NCBI RefSeq assembly: GCF_032884065.1
Contig: NC_088873.1
Coordinates: 22,619,558-22,683,557 of the forward strand
Length of the DNA stretch: 64,000 bases
Source of the DNA: Artemia franciscana
Lineage: Eukaryota; Arthropoda; Branchiopoda; Anostraca; Artemiidae
Reading direction: 5' to 3'
Shown: in pieces, positions 33,330 to 46,000 of the stretch
How positions within the stretch are numbered: position 1 is the first letter of the stretch
How the letters are laid out: each line of letters starts with the position of its first letter
Program-made: the position numbers and the translations under genes
The notes under the pieces: generated by a model
What the model was told of the DNA's origin: nothing
The model's database searches: none
Seen by the model: only the letters and a program-made list of their open reading frames with translations

Positions 33330-34588
33330 TTTATCCTTTGATTGACCATTTCTTGATCACCAGAAGGTGGTGCACGAACATGTTAGGCGTGCGTAGGTAT
33401 AGAGAAACAGACGCCCAGTTGGATCACATATTCATGATCGTCCACATACAGATCAAACTACGCGCCCAAAAAGTATACACTGCAAGATCTGAAGAAACTG
33501 CACAACACGGACAAGCTACAGGATCGAAAAGTCCGCAGAGATTTCTGTATATCGTTACGGAGCAAATTTGATGCCTTGGCTGCTGAGGCAAAAGACTCAG
33601 AAAACGTCGAAGAGAAATGGGAGAAAATAAAAAGTGTATACACCATGATTGCCGAAGAAAAGCCAGGTTTCCGAAAGAAACCAAAGGAAAGGTGGATCTC
33701 TGAAAAATCATGGAAACTGATTAACGAACGAAAGGCACTCAAGCAGGCCATGTTCATAGCTACTACAAGGACTTCAGAGCTGGTAACACATCAACCATAC
33801 AAAGAAAAAGATAATGATGTAAAATAGAGCGCAAGAAAGGACAAGAGACAGTTCCTTGAAAAGAAAGCTGCTTTAGCTGAAGGAGCCACTAGGAAGGGTG
33901 ACTCCAAGACTGTCTATCGATTGATAAATGAGATGGTAGGAAAACGAAACAGCCAAAACACCCCTGTCAAGGACGGAAATGGATTCATCATATCTGAACC
34001 AGGAAAAATTGACGAGAGATTGGCCAAGCAAATGTACCTGACATCCCTTTTATGAATTTAGACATAAAAACAGGTACTCCGAGTACCGAGGAGACAATGC
34101 ATGCAGCAAAGAAGTTAAAAAAATGGTCGAGCCTCGAGCATTGATGGCCTTCCACCAAAAATGTTGAATTACTCAATTAGTACCTGTATATCCGTTTGGT
34201 TCTCCTTCTTCACCAAAATATGGACCTTAGGGAGGGTCCCAAGAGATTGGAGCAGTGGTATTATAGTCAAACTCTTCAAAAAGGGATACTTGGTGAACTG
34301 CCATAACTGGAGTGGGATCAATCTCCACCCTGTTTCATCAAAACTATGAGTCTCCGTCATTTTGCAGCGTCTGCGAAAAGCACTAGACGCAACTCTATGA
34401 GAAAAGCAACATGGTTTCGGAACTGGGGGATCATGATTTGATCTAATGTTTGTACTGAGAATGCTTGTCGAAGAATCAAAAGAATGGAACAAGAACCTTT
34501 ACCTCTTATTCATTGACCATGAAAAGGCATTTGACTCAATTGTCTGAGATTACTTGTGGAGAGTTCTGAAAGACTACAGAATTCCTGA
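33330..34588 (+). pseudogene. RTE-like LINE ORF2, endonuclease end to RT palm
   Basis: Frames in order: DHFLITRRWCTNMLGVRRYR and ETDAQLDHIF (end of the endonuclease, SDH block as LDH), RAQKVYTAR, EEKWEKIKSVYTMIAEEKPG, RWISEKSWKLINERKALKQA, ARKDKRQFLEKKAALAEGA, DSKTVYRLINEMVGKRNSQN, VPRDWSSGIIVKLFKKG, EKQHGFGTGGS, then NLYLLFIDHEKAFDSIV (RT block 3 with catalytic Asp) up to LKDYRIP at 34586. These blocks fit RTE-type and 'craniofacial-like' LINE ORFs. Several stops. The element continues after a fold-back insertion at 35138. Confidence 0.75.
34566..34588 (+). repeat. 23-bp target duplication, left (fold-back element)
   Basis: CTGAAAGACTACAG then AATTCCTGA; identical to 35138-35160. It codes for the same LKDYRIP of the host LINE on both sides. 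Confidence 0.85.
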
Positions 34589-35137
34589 CATACTTTTGTC
34601 TTTTGAAATCTTGGATTTTAGTAGTAATTTTTCAGAGTTCTTATAATTTACTTACCAATAAAGTGCACTTTATTGCACAATAAACTTACCAAAATCGCTT
34701 CTACCGCAAACTCAAATTTAAGCACTTTTTGAGCTCTTAAAAATAGCGAATTTGGTTAGGTTAAAAATTCCTTAAATTTGAATTTGCGATAGAAGCGATT
34801 ATTATATTCGTGAAGAACATAAAAAAAAAAAGGCAGAGATTGGTATGTTCACTTTATTGGTAAGTCAATTATACGAGTGGGACAAAAGTGCCATTCCCTT
34901 CCTAGATTGCAAAAAATTACTTTATATTGGTGTTTTATATTTTTCTCAGGCAAAAATCCCCCGAAATAGGAAAAAATGTTGCTCTGTCCTCCTCTCTAGA
35001 CTTTCTTTAATTGGCGTATTTGGCTTATCGCGCCAATCGGTGAATCATAGCTAGCGGTGGTCTAGCCAATAAGCTTACTTTCTCTTCTTATAATTTTTTC
35101 TCTATCCATTGTAAACCATTGAAAATCAAGACTACAT
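34589..35137 (+). mobile_element. 549-bp fold-back element with internal hairpins
   Basis: Inserted in the RTE-like LINE and flanked by a perfect 23-bp direct repeat. Internal inverted repeats: 34650-34665 with 34850-34865, and 34694-34722 with 34771-34799 (two mismatches), so the left half folds into a long stem. The right half holds a 69-codon open frame (34845-35054, starting MFTLLVSQLYEWDKS), also kept in the inverted second copy; it matches nothing I know and is probably fortuitous. No transposase: non-autonomous. Confidence 0.8.
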
Positions 35138-35160
35138 CTGAAAGACTACAGAATTCCTGA
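35138..35160 (+). repeat. 23-bp target duplication, right (fold-back element)
   Basis: Identical to 34566-34588. Confidence 0.85.
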
Positions 35161-35285
35161 GAATATAGTAGATTTTATTATAGCGCTTTATGAAGAATCA
35201 GAATGTTGCGTAAAGACCGAAAGCAGTACAACCAGATTCTTCAAGATCATGTCTAGTGTTCTTCAGCAATGTGTACTAGCTGCTG
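35138..35285 (+). pseudogene. RTE-like LINE, RT continued
   Basis: After the repeated LKDYRIP the frame goes on: ENIVDFIIALYEESECCVKT, TTRFFKIMSSVLQQCVLAA, matching the block before the RT 'G.RQGC.LSP' motif (here SVLQQCVLA). Near 35280 plus-strand homology stops and minus-strand RT sequence begins. Confidence 0.7.
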
Positions 35286-35866
35286 CAACCGTTCTTTAGA
35301 GTTTTCTAGAAGGACAACATCGTCCGCGAGGTCAAGGTCAAATAGTTGCTTGTTGTTTACTTTTACACCGTAGCCCGAACCAAATCTCAGGGCATAATCC
35401 ATTATGATTATAAAGAGAATGTGTAATTTCTTTTGCCAGCTTGCATTCAAGATTCTTCTGAGGCTCATATTTTCAAAAGCAAGGATCCTTTTTTCAAGAC
35501 GGATGTTTATTTTCCGACATTCACTCGCGTAAAAGAGAATTGAAAGTACATTGCTGTTGAAGAGTTGATGCATCAGTCGCATTGAATACTTATTACTTCT
35601 CCAAATAGGCTTCAATCTATTGAAGACACTTGTAGCTTGTCCAATTCTACGTTTAATTTTGGCAGAAGTCTCACCATCACAATCAATCCAATTACCCAGG
35701 TACTTGAACTTCAGGACTTGTTCTAGATCCCTGTTTTTGCAATGGAGAACAAGTGGCGAGCTTTTGATGACTATGCTTTTGATTTTTCAATGTTTATCTT
35801 TAGCCCGACATTCTCTGCATTCTCAGTGATAGTGTCAAGTAGCTGCTGTAACCGTTCTTTAGACTC
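35262..35866 (-). pseudogene. Inverted and permuted RT block of the RTE-like LINE
   Basis: Read on the minus strand: ESKERLQQLLDTITENAENV, INIEKSKA (35866-35771), a region around 35770-35620, then LKPIWRSNKYSMRL, NSNVLSILFYASE, RLEKRILAFENMSLRRILNA (35615-35440), and only then MDYALRFGSGYGVKV and DLDLADDVVLLENSKERLQQ (35400-35275). In an intact LINE the ADD palm block precedes the LKPIWRS block, so order is permuted. The bases for SKERLQQL occur twice (35278-35302 and 35841-35866), at both ends of the block. Confidence 0.7.
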
Positions 35867-36233
35867 AATACAAATAATACGTTCAATAGATAAAACGTTC
35901 AATAGACTTAATGCAAAAATGCAGATAAACAAATTCATATACTTTTGCAATTCAAAGCACTTAATTGTAATAAGAAGCTCTTTTAATATACTAAAAATTT
36001 TAGCATAAAGAATTAGTATATGAAATAGCTTCACTGACGCCTGTATTTTTATTGATAGACGTGCAAAATGACGTCCATTCGAGAAATTTGATGGGGGTTG
36101 GCCAAATACATTTTTGAACAAATAGGGGTGATGCATAATTTTTCAATGAAGATACTTTAGAAATATTTTTTACAAATCCTAGCAGATGCCCTAGTGATTA
36201 TATTACCCCAGCTAGAGTAAAAAAAAAAAATAG
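35867..36233. other. No gene seen
   Basis: AT-rich link between the inverted RT block and the second fold-back copy. A minus-strand frame extends from the RT block but has no motif here. Confidence 0.5.
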
Positions 36234-36775
36234 TTTTTGATTTTCAATGGTTTACAATGGATAGAGAAAAAATTATAAGAAGAGAAAGTAAGCTTATTGG
36301 CTAGACCACCGCTAGCTATGATTCACCGATTGGCGCGATAAGCCAAATACGCCAATTAAAGAAAGTCTAGAGAGGAGGACAGAGCAACATTTTTTCCTAT
36401 TTCGGGGGATTTTTGCCTGAGAAAAATATAAAACACCAATATAAAGTAATTTTTTGCAATCTAGGAAGGGAATGCCACTTTTGTCCCACTCGTATAATTG
36501 ACTTACCAATAAAGTGAACATACCAATCTCTGCCTTTTTTTTATGTTCTTCACGAATATAATAATCGCTTCTATCGCAAATTCAAATTTAAGGAATTTTT
36601 AACCTAACCAAATTCGCTATTTTTAAGAGCTCAAAAAGTGCTTAAATTTGAGTTTGCGGTAGAAGCGATTTTGGTAAGTTTATTGTGCAATAAAGTGCAC
36701 TTTATTGGTAAGTCAATTATATGAACTGCGAAAAATTACTACTAAAATTCAAGATTTCAAAAGACAAAAGTATGT
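36234..36775 (-). mobile_element. Second fold-back element copy, inverted
   Basis: Nearly exact complement of 34589-35130, including the 69-codon frame (36312-36521 minus, one residue different). The pair makes 540-bp inverted arms around about 1.1 kb of LINE debris. No target duplication was found around this copy. It ends about 80 bp before the likely splice acceptor of the NOL8 start exon. Confidence 0.85.
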
Positions 36776-36838
36776 TGCCTGCTAAAGAAGCTAATTAGTG
36801 ATTTGTTTTTTTTATTTAATGATTCTAATCGAGAATCT

Positions 36839-36854
36839 ATTTCTTTGCCTGCAG
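36839..36854 (+). promoter_or_regulatory. Probable splice acceptor of the NOL8 start-codon exon
   Basis: TTTCTTTGCCTGCAG has a good pyrimidine tract and CAG. If used, the exon with the ATG begins at 36855 with 54 bases of 5' UTR and the transcript starts in an upstream non-coding exon. The alternative is a start site between 36776 and 36908 that ignores this site. Confidence 0.45.
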
Positions 36855-36908
36855 TCAACACTGCTCTTGGCAGATTGACTAATTCAAAGCTAAGGAACGT
36901 GATACAAG

Positions 36909-37074
36909 ATGCGTGAAGCAAGATTGTTCATTGGGAATTTACCTGAAAATTTTGAAGAGTCTCAATTGGGAGAAATATTGAATATATTTGAAAGCATAAA
37001 AGATGTGAAACTGACGGAAAAAAGAAATTTTGTTCATGTTACTGTTTGTGGTGAAAGCCACAAAATCCAACAAG
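36909..37074 (+). CDS. NOL8: NOL8 coding exon 1 (RRM, first half)
   Basis: ATG at 36909 (context CAAGATGC), residues 1-55, MREARLFIGNLPENFEESQL and onward to GESHKIQQ. The donor is CAAG|GTTACC at 37075, phase 1. An in-frame TGA at 36900-36902 rules out a longer N-terminus in this exon. Without splicing the frame ends at 37100, inside what would be RRM strand 4, so splicing is required. Confidence 0.85.
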
Positions 37075-40000
37075 GTTACCATGACTCATGTAGCCTATAG
37101 GCCTACCATTATATTAGGGTTCTTGGAGAAATAGGTCCAAGAATGATCGAAATTGTTGATTTCTTTAGATCTCAGTAAAGATGTAGGCATAGGATTGGGG
37201 CCATTAAGAAAGTACCATTTTAAAAAAACAAGAGAAGCTAGGCTTCTTCATAATATTGAGAATAATTGTATCTTATACATTTTGACTAGATTTCCTCTGT
37301 AATTTACCCTCCCAACGCCTCCCCCAAAATCCAAGACAAGCTGCCTTTGTTAACTTGGAAAGGGGTTTGGTTAGTAATTGCCTATAAAACTTTCAGTAAT
37401 GAACCCATGTCCAAAGACACTCTAGAAAAGTATTGTCAAGTTACTATGCCTTACAAATTTGGCTAGGATACTTGACAGGTCTAAACCTAGCAGAATTTTG
37501 ACAAAACATTATACCTTAATTTTCATCTTTTCTCTAGTTTTAGTTTTTAAAATGCAATTTTTCTTACTTGAGTAGAATCCTAAGCCATATCAATGTTGTT
37601 TTTTTTATTTAGGAAATATGTTTGTAGATCTTTGAAACCCTATAAATTAGGATTCAGCAAAGCTATGCTGCAGAAAATTTTTTTCTTGTGCTTCATTTAA
37701 GCAGAAGATTCATTTTACATGGTTTAAAGTTCATAAAACCAAATTTTTGAAGGTCAGTGCCCTCTAAAGAGAAAAGGAATAGAGGTGGATACTTTGTCTC
37801 ATGACATACCCTAGTCTGTAGATCCATCGCTGAAAGTTCCATTTTCCTAATCTAATTCTTTTCCAAGATAACACAAAGAAGTTTAACTAGAATTTTACCT
37901 TAATGTGCAAATATTCTACCTTAAATTGCAGTTGGGAACAATCTAAAGAATTTTCCTTAGAAAGCTCCAGAGTTGATGGCTAATGTCCTTTTCATTGTTG
38001 TTTAGTGACCCAGTGCAGTCAGATGTTCAGTAGCTTCCCAGTCAAGTTTCCACTCCCTTGAGGACCACTCAGTATCTAGCCTTAGATTGAAAATTTCAAC
38101 AAATTCAATAGTCACTATGTCTTCAGAGAGTTTATTCTAATCATTAACATTTCTTAAGGAAAAGGATTGACTATAGACTCTGGTTAGAGTAGACTGCTTT
38201 ACAAGTTTTAGCCAATGACTTCTGGTTCTTGAATTAGGACCAAAAGTAGGAAATGCTAGTGGAAGCATTTTGGCCTTCATTAGCTTTTAGGTTAGAATAG
38301 CATCGCCTCCTCTTCTCCTGTATACAAGTGTTAGAAGTTTCAGTTTAGCTAGTTTTGCAGGGTAAGAAAGTTCCACTTCCTGGACACCATTTTGGTTGTA
38401 CAGTCTTGCAAAAACTTTATGACTTTTTTTAAATACAGAGAGGCTAGAGAAATTCCAACTTAAAGCTTAGGTCAAACTAGTCCTTTGTACAGAAGGTTAA
38501 TGGTTTTGGGGGAGTGAGTAGAAAGGGTATGCTTAATCAGACACAGAGTTGAATTAGCACCAGTAGCTAGCAGACTTCCTAGCATAGGACTGACTTTTAG
38601 TCCATTGTCAGTAGCAACTTCAAGATCTCACTCATCATTTATAGTGGAAATTGGATGGCCTGAGATAAAATAAGAGTGACAAGGATTCTTTTATCAAAGT
38701 GAATGAGATGACACATGGTGACATTAAATTCAGGAAGCCAATCCTCAGCCCATTGACTAAGCAATTCAAGATTATTTTTTGAAGGGAGTGATCTTTATAT
38801 AACAAGGCTGGTTCAAGAAACTGAGTCATCAGTATAGAGCATTGAATTTAATGTTGATACTAGAAAGAACATTATTAATAGAGATGTTAAATATTGTAGG
38901 ACCCAATACACTTCTCTCAGGAACTTTCTAAAACTTCTTTAGAAGCAAAAAGAATACTGTTGCCAGAGCCATCAACTAGCTGAAAACATTGTGATTGATG
39001 GTTAAAGGATCCAGAGCAGGGATTTCTCTCCATGCTTGACTGCATCTAGCTTGATTGCAAGCTGTTTGAGACAAACTTTATCAAATGCTTTAGATAAGTC
39101 AAGCAAAAACATACCAACAGGCACTTCTGTATCAAGTAACTTAGTCATGTGGTCATAGTCACACAATTCAATGAGATTGGTATCAATAGATCTTCCAGAA
39201 CAAAAGCCATGCTGTGAAAGAGGTTATTTGCTTCAAGATGGTGGATTATTCTTTCAAGAACCTTAACAACCACCAATGTCATGCTTTTACATTGATAATT
39301 GTCAGCAATGTCCTTTCTACCTTTCTTAAATATAAGAATAGTATGGGCAGTCCAGTGGTAGTCTAGAACAATTCAAAGATAAGTTCAATAGACAGGCTGG
39401 TCCATCATTTAATCTCAAATTAATGATTAATTAATCAAGGTAATTTAAGAAAGGAAAGTGGTTGAGATAAGACTGTTTGAAAGAATAGAATAGAATAGGT
39501 TTTATTTGCACAATCTCTCATAGTCATAAAACTAAATGGCGCTTGTGCTTACAAAAAAGAAAAAAGGATTAAATCAAATGACAAAAAAATCAGAAGACAA
39601 ATAGTTTAAAATCAACAATTGTTATACTTTGATACAAAGAAAGGGATGAATGAGTTGGAAAAATGATTTGTGCGTGAAGGAGGTGCTGCTAATCTGTCAA
39701 ATTTCTTCAACCTAGTACTTCGATGTTTCACTAAAACTGGTGGTAGTATTGATCTGTATTTATCACTTCTGAGAAGATATTGGCCAAATTCAAGGATCAA
39801 ACTGAGACGACGCTCTTGAAGAGAGGGAATTTGTAAAGTGGATAATGCTAACTTATATTTGGTAAAAGCATTGCACAATATTACTTTGACTGCTCTTTTT
39901 TGTATTGACTCAAGCTGGTCACTTAGGTGACCAGTTCTAATGGGTTGATGTTGAGGTTCCCTTAAGATCTGTAATATCAGTAATTAAAACTGGTTCCATC

Positions 40001-43000
40001 TCAAGCAACACATCATACACAGGAGGAGGAGGAAAACAATGCTGGAATTAGAGGAGAAACAGAAGAGAATTGTTGGTTGAAAATATCGACTTTTAGCTCA
40101 GGATCAGTCCTGAGTTAAATATTATGTAGGATATCAGGGACTGAGCATAAGCTGCAACATTTTTGAGATGCATAATGCCAGAAAGGATTTGGGTTATCTT
40201 TAACATCCTCAACCATTTGCTCCTCAAACTTTCTCTTTTAACAACTTGATTCTGTTAATTAGCCCACTAATTTTGGCACTTAAAAATGGTAGCTTTGAAT
40301 TCAGGAAGACTAAAGTCACCCAGAAGGAAAAGATCATAATTTAAAGAATTGGACTTCACTTTTTGGGGCTTCTATACACAACACCAACAATGTTTGAGGA
40401 TCTTTGACTGTGTATTTTTATCCAAAAAAGACTCAATCCACTTAATAGTCAGAGAGTTTAGATGAATGGCAGTAACCTCTAGTCCATCTCTTACAATAAG
40501 CACACTCCTCTACAGCACAGTAGAGAAGTCAGGTTTAAAAAGATCTGGTAACCACTGATTTCAATTTCATTAGGTGATAAGCCCAGATTGCATATTCCCC
40601 ATAGATTCTGCCATTCCACTGTACTTTTTTTTTTACTGGTTCTTGTTCTGCCATAGTTGATTGAGTTTTCAGGTACACAGGATAAAACAAGAGGGATGCA
40701 GTGGAAATATGTTTATTTGGGCTACAGTCAAAATGTGTTAAGTACAGCTATTTTGTAGGCTATTTTCTGAAGTAAGAATTATTTTCTTAACATGGTGTTC
40801 TCAATAACCCCAATTCTAGAACCTTACCCAATTCTGATTTTCAATATTGGACATCTTGAAATCTGCAGCACCAATATTTTATCTCTTGTAAAACCTCTCT
40901 TTCTTTGCACCATTGCAGCCTATAACCTAGATCAACAGCTATAAAACAATTGAGAATTTCATAGGATATGTATCATGTAACATCTTTCTATAGTATGTAA
41001 AAGCAAAGGTAAACAAATAGCCTAGGCCTAAAGCAAGCTTGTTGACAAGTTTCAACTGGTAGGCATATCACACTGGATTCTATTTTTTCTTGAGTGGCTT
41101 TGGACAATGTTTAAACAGTGATAAATATATCTACTTGATTCCTTTTTATGCTCTTCATCAAGTCACTTGAAAATGCCCCCTCTTCCTGATGATCCCATTT
41201 GTAGCCCGGGGAATGTCTAAAAACTAAAAGAAAATGATGAAGCAATGAAACTATTGATTTTAAATACCCAGGATGCTTTTACAAATCAGATTATGATGTT
41301 TCCTTCTATTATTATGTACTTTTTAAAATTCTTTCAAGTGATATCTTGGTAAATTATATTCTCAATTCCGCATGAAGATACATTGCAATCTGAGGAGATA
41401 ACTGGTTTAATATAGGAGCTAGAAGGTACAACTGTATTGATATAATGAAGAAACATATTGTTAGACTCTAGGGTAAGACCCCCTGTACTCAGACAGTGCC
41501 TAATCTTGGACAAATATCCTAATCAAAAAGTACTTTTCCTAAACATAGATAACAAGTTGCTAATCTTGGACATTAAGTATATTGGTTATGCATTTGGGAT
41601 TGGCTGATAATTAGGACTAGACTGCTTTATATCAGCTGACAACATCCTTCAAAAACTTCTGGTTTTTCAATGCTTTAAGTTAGACAAAAGTTACTCTGAA
41701 TGCCTAGCTTATTTAAGTGCAATTATTCTATTTCACAACACTTGTCTTAGTTTAAATCTGTCTGTGAGGGAATGACCATGTGGTTTGGATATTTTGGTTT
41801 AACTTTAAGATCCTGTGTCCAAGTTTAGACAGCATTATCCAACATCAAGCTCAAGGTTTAAATGTATGTGCAAGATTAGACTCCACTTGTGTATATCAAT
41901 CTATTTGAAATTATAAATGTTGTATATCCTTAAAATATTCAACCTAATTATGTGCCTATTAGGAAGATTTTGAAAAATCCAATGGTAAAACAACTCACTT
42001 CCTAGGTGGTATAATTGAGGTTTTACAATGATTTAATTGTTGAAGTGATTAGCAGCCTGACTTGGGTATTTTTATAATTTAGAAAACTCAAGTGATGAAA
42101 CAATCCACTTGCTAGGTGGTATAATAGAGATTTTATGGTGATTTAACTGTTGAAGAGGTGATTAGCTGTCTGTTGCCCTATATACTTCCTAAGGGCTCCT
42201 TTGCTTCACTTTATTCTCTCCCTCCTAATTGAAAAATAACTAGCCTGAATTATAGGCATAGGATTTACACTCATTGCATTTCTGATTGTGCAAATTGTTT
42301 CTTCTTGCTGCTTGTTTGTGTTTATAGTTAAAATTATAAGAATAAATGAGTTAGGTTATTGAAAATACAAAGCGTGTGTATAATTTAGACTGTATATTTG
42401 TTGATTATGATGAGTATGATCATGACCTGATGAGAGCAAAGTGAAGCAAAGCATCCTTTAGGAATGATACAAGCAAGTATTTTAGAATGTAGCTTTTAGC
42501 AATATAGTGTAGTTTAAAATACTTATAAGAATTGCATAGTGTTTCCTTTAAAAGTTATTGTCACTAGAGTGATACCCTATTCCTCTCCTTTTTCATAGCT
42601 TTAGAAAAATTGCACAGAAGACATGTCAGTACCAGTGACAAATTTATAAAAATCTAGTTTTTTTTTAACTCTAGGGGGGCAATTTTTTTCTTTTTTTTCC
42701 AACAAAACACTAAAAAACATATTTTTCAAAATGTAGGAGAGACATTTAACCCCCCTCCCCCATTGGCACCAGCAGTATATACCTATTTTAACTGTGGGAA
42801 ATGACTCTAGTTTTAGAAAAAGAAACAGTTCTAATTATTTAATTCCACTGCATGCAAATGTGCCAATCAATTTCATTAATGGACACATTTATGAAATTCA
42901 TGAAATTCATAAATATAATTATGAAATTCACAAAAATTATGAAAAACTAAATAAGTAAATTTTTAAAATTAACAGAAAATTACAGATTTACTGTAAGTGT

Positions 43001-46000
43001 GAAAGGTCTTAGTATAAATTTAACTTCATATCCAGATTTTAATTAAGCTATTACCCAAAGGGTTAAACTACACTACCAACTCTAAGATGAATCTGGCTCA
43101 TATTTTTCTCTTGATGAGGGACATCAATCTTTTTCTTAGAATGAACTCAATGGCTTAGAGAGAAATTCCAAAGGTGTAGCCAGATTTGTTTGGGTGAAAA
43201 CTGAAAAAGTAATTTAATCTGTTTTCTTCAAAGATTTTCTTCACTGCAGTTTAGGTTGTTCATGCATTGACACACTAAGAACTGGTTTCTTTTGCCAGTT
43301 TCTTTCAACTTAGCATGAGAAAAGATAAAGAGAAGTGACAGAATAGGTGGGAAATATACAACTTGGGTTATATATTTGCACCTTAGGGGGAGGGGGTAAA
43401 GTATTCGGACAGTGGGAAGTAAGAAAACAATTCCTACTTCATAACATCAGAATAATTGTAGCTAACACATTTTGAATGCAGGCCCGCTTGTTTTTTTTTT
43501 TTTTGTAATGGTCATAGGCTCATAAAACACTTTAAAATCGAATCTTATCCACCTAAATGATGATTTGTCATTGGTTTGTCTATAACAAATGTTTGAAAGT
43601 ATTTTTGTCACTATATTTGCATTAGTTCTTTTTGCCTACTTTGGGTATTTGGAAGAGAAGTGTTGAGAATTAGCCATGCTTTTTGAGAAAATGAACTATT
43701 AAGAGTACCAATGTATGGTTTTAAAGGCTATAGATATTAACATTTTTCTTGGACACCTGTCTGATATGCAAAACACTCCTGCTTCTTATGCCTGTGTAAC
43801 TATTAAACCATTTACAAAGGAGACATTAAACTCCTTCAGAGATGTAGTACAATAGCTTTTGGGGAATGCTAAAGCCCATTCTACAAAGCAATTGTTTTTC
43901 AGGTTCAGGTTCTTTTATTTTTTTACAATAATTACGACATAAGTGTGACCTACTCTTGGCAGAGAGCATAGCTCGAATGGCACGGGAGTTATAAATGAAA
44001 ACAACAACTTTCTTCAAAAAAAAATAATAGTACTAATAGTAGGCCTACTAATAGTAATAATAGTACTCACCAGTTCAAACTCACAATCAAACAACAACCA
44101 TAAAAAAGGAGAGAAAAAAAAACAGACAACTTTAGAACTGGCAAGAGGGGTGAACCCATAAAATAAAAAATATTCACTTATCAAAAACTTATCAAAACTT
44201 TAAATGTCTTCTTTATACTCCCCGGAGACAATCCTTTGATATTATTTTTACATTTATTGTAATTTATTATCAAACTATACCTCAAAGAAAACCGTGATCG
44301 CTCGCATCTGACAAGAGGCTGGTGAATTAGTGAATTTTGTCAAGTAGAGTAGGGGTGAGTAGATTCCAAAGGAAGCAGTCGAACTTGTAAAATGTTTATT
44401 GATGGTGTTCAAAGATCAAGGCAGCATTATGGGCTTATAATTTTATTTCTTACTGTCCCATGTAGATAATCTCATAAGAACTTGAGAACCTGACTTAAAG
44501 AGCAGGGAGAACAAATTTTCAGAATATCAGTAAACTAATAGATGCTAACAAAGAAGATGAAATGTAATCATTCTAGCTGACTAATACCTGACGACCGAGT
44601 AGGAAACGGGAAAATGGCAAATAAAGTGTTTTGGAGCAGCATTAAACAGAGAAAAAAGGATTTTGCAAGCAAAAGAGCAAACACTGGAAGTTAATTTGCC
44701 ATAAAACAATTTTGTTCAGTTGTGTGAAATATGCTTAGTTCAGTATCATAAATTTTGCAATTTTTTCACTATGCGATGATTGTTTCTTGTAGAACGATTT
44801 TACTTTTCCAAGAAAAAACTGGTGGAGGAATGCAGTTTGGTTTTAGATTCAGAAGGCTAGAAATTCCATTATCTGACACAAATATATGATGTTTCTAAGG
44901 ATATGTGCTATTCTCCAAAGGGATCAAGGGGGGTAGCACATACGCCATCTCCAAAAGAAATGGTGTGTGTGCACTGTTGAATAAAAAGTTCAACAGTGGA
45001 GTGCTTGCACTATTGAGCAAATGCCCCCAGAATGATTATCAGTCAAAATTGGGAAACAGTGCCTATATTTGTAAAACTGGGATGGGGTACATACCCTCCT
45101 CTCTTTTGAGACACTTTATCAATCAGATGAGATATTCAATATATGTTTTTTTTTATTTCGAACTTATTCAAGGGAATATAACATTCTAAAACAGTGCCTA
45201 ATACCGGACTAGTAGACCAGGAACAGGTCATGTGGACCAGGAGCAATGAAAGGTAAAGAGTGCATAAGGTATTTAAAAACAACATTGTATTGAATTATTT
45301 TATTAGATTTCATATATGATATGAATATATGATAGATTTCATATATTGAAAAACAACTATGGCATAATTAGCGAACCAGTAATATGGAAAACTGTGATTT
45401 ATTCTTTGAAGATTGAAAAGTAGGAGTTAGTTCTTAATTTGAACCAATTGTAAGGAGAAAGAAACTAAACTAATGTCAGCTTCCCAACTTGCAGGCATCC
45501 AAAAACTGAACAATAGTCGCTACCATGGAAATATTATACGAGTGGAGGAAGCTAAAGAAAACTTCTTAGATCGCTTAAAGCGTGAACAGGTATAGACTTT
45601 GGCTTTTGAAGTTGTTCTGTCTTATCACTCTTAAATAAACAGGTATCTGTTTACATAATCCTGTTCCATTCAGTCTCTTGCCCAATTAAGACTGCTTTTT
45701 ACATGTGCTTTAAAGAGGATTATAAAATTATTCTTGTTGGTTTTAATAGCAGGGTGAGTAATTGCCGCTGTTGGAAACGCTTAACCAGATGTTTGCAATT
45801 CTCATGTTGAATAATCCTTCTCCAGTCATGCTTATTAATCAAAAATTTTAAAGATGCAATTTCAAAGAAACTGTAATGAAAAAAAAAAAATCCTTGTTGG
45901 GGCTAATTCGAAAATAATAACTATTACGGGTATTACCTGGATTATGATTTTAATTATGGAAATATATTTTAGAGAATTTTGAAAAGAGCTTGAAAGCCAC

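Larger units (their letters stand above)
40631..45494. other. NOL8 intron 1, 3' part: simple repeats, no exon
   Basis: No coding region found. Contains the direct repeat at 41967-42170 and a short LINE end at 43900-43995. The acceptor for exon 2 is TTCCCAACTTGCAG ending at 45494. Confidence 0.5.

Noticed and set aside
34845-35054. 69-codon frame in the fold-back element as a real gene
   Set aside because: Conserved in the inverted copy simply because the DNA is nearly identical; no motif or family.
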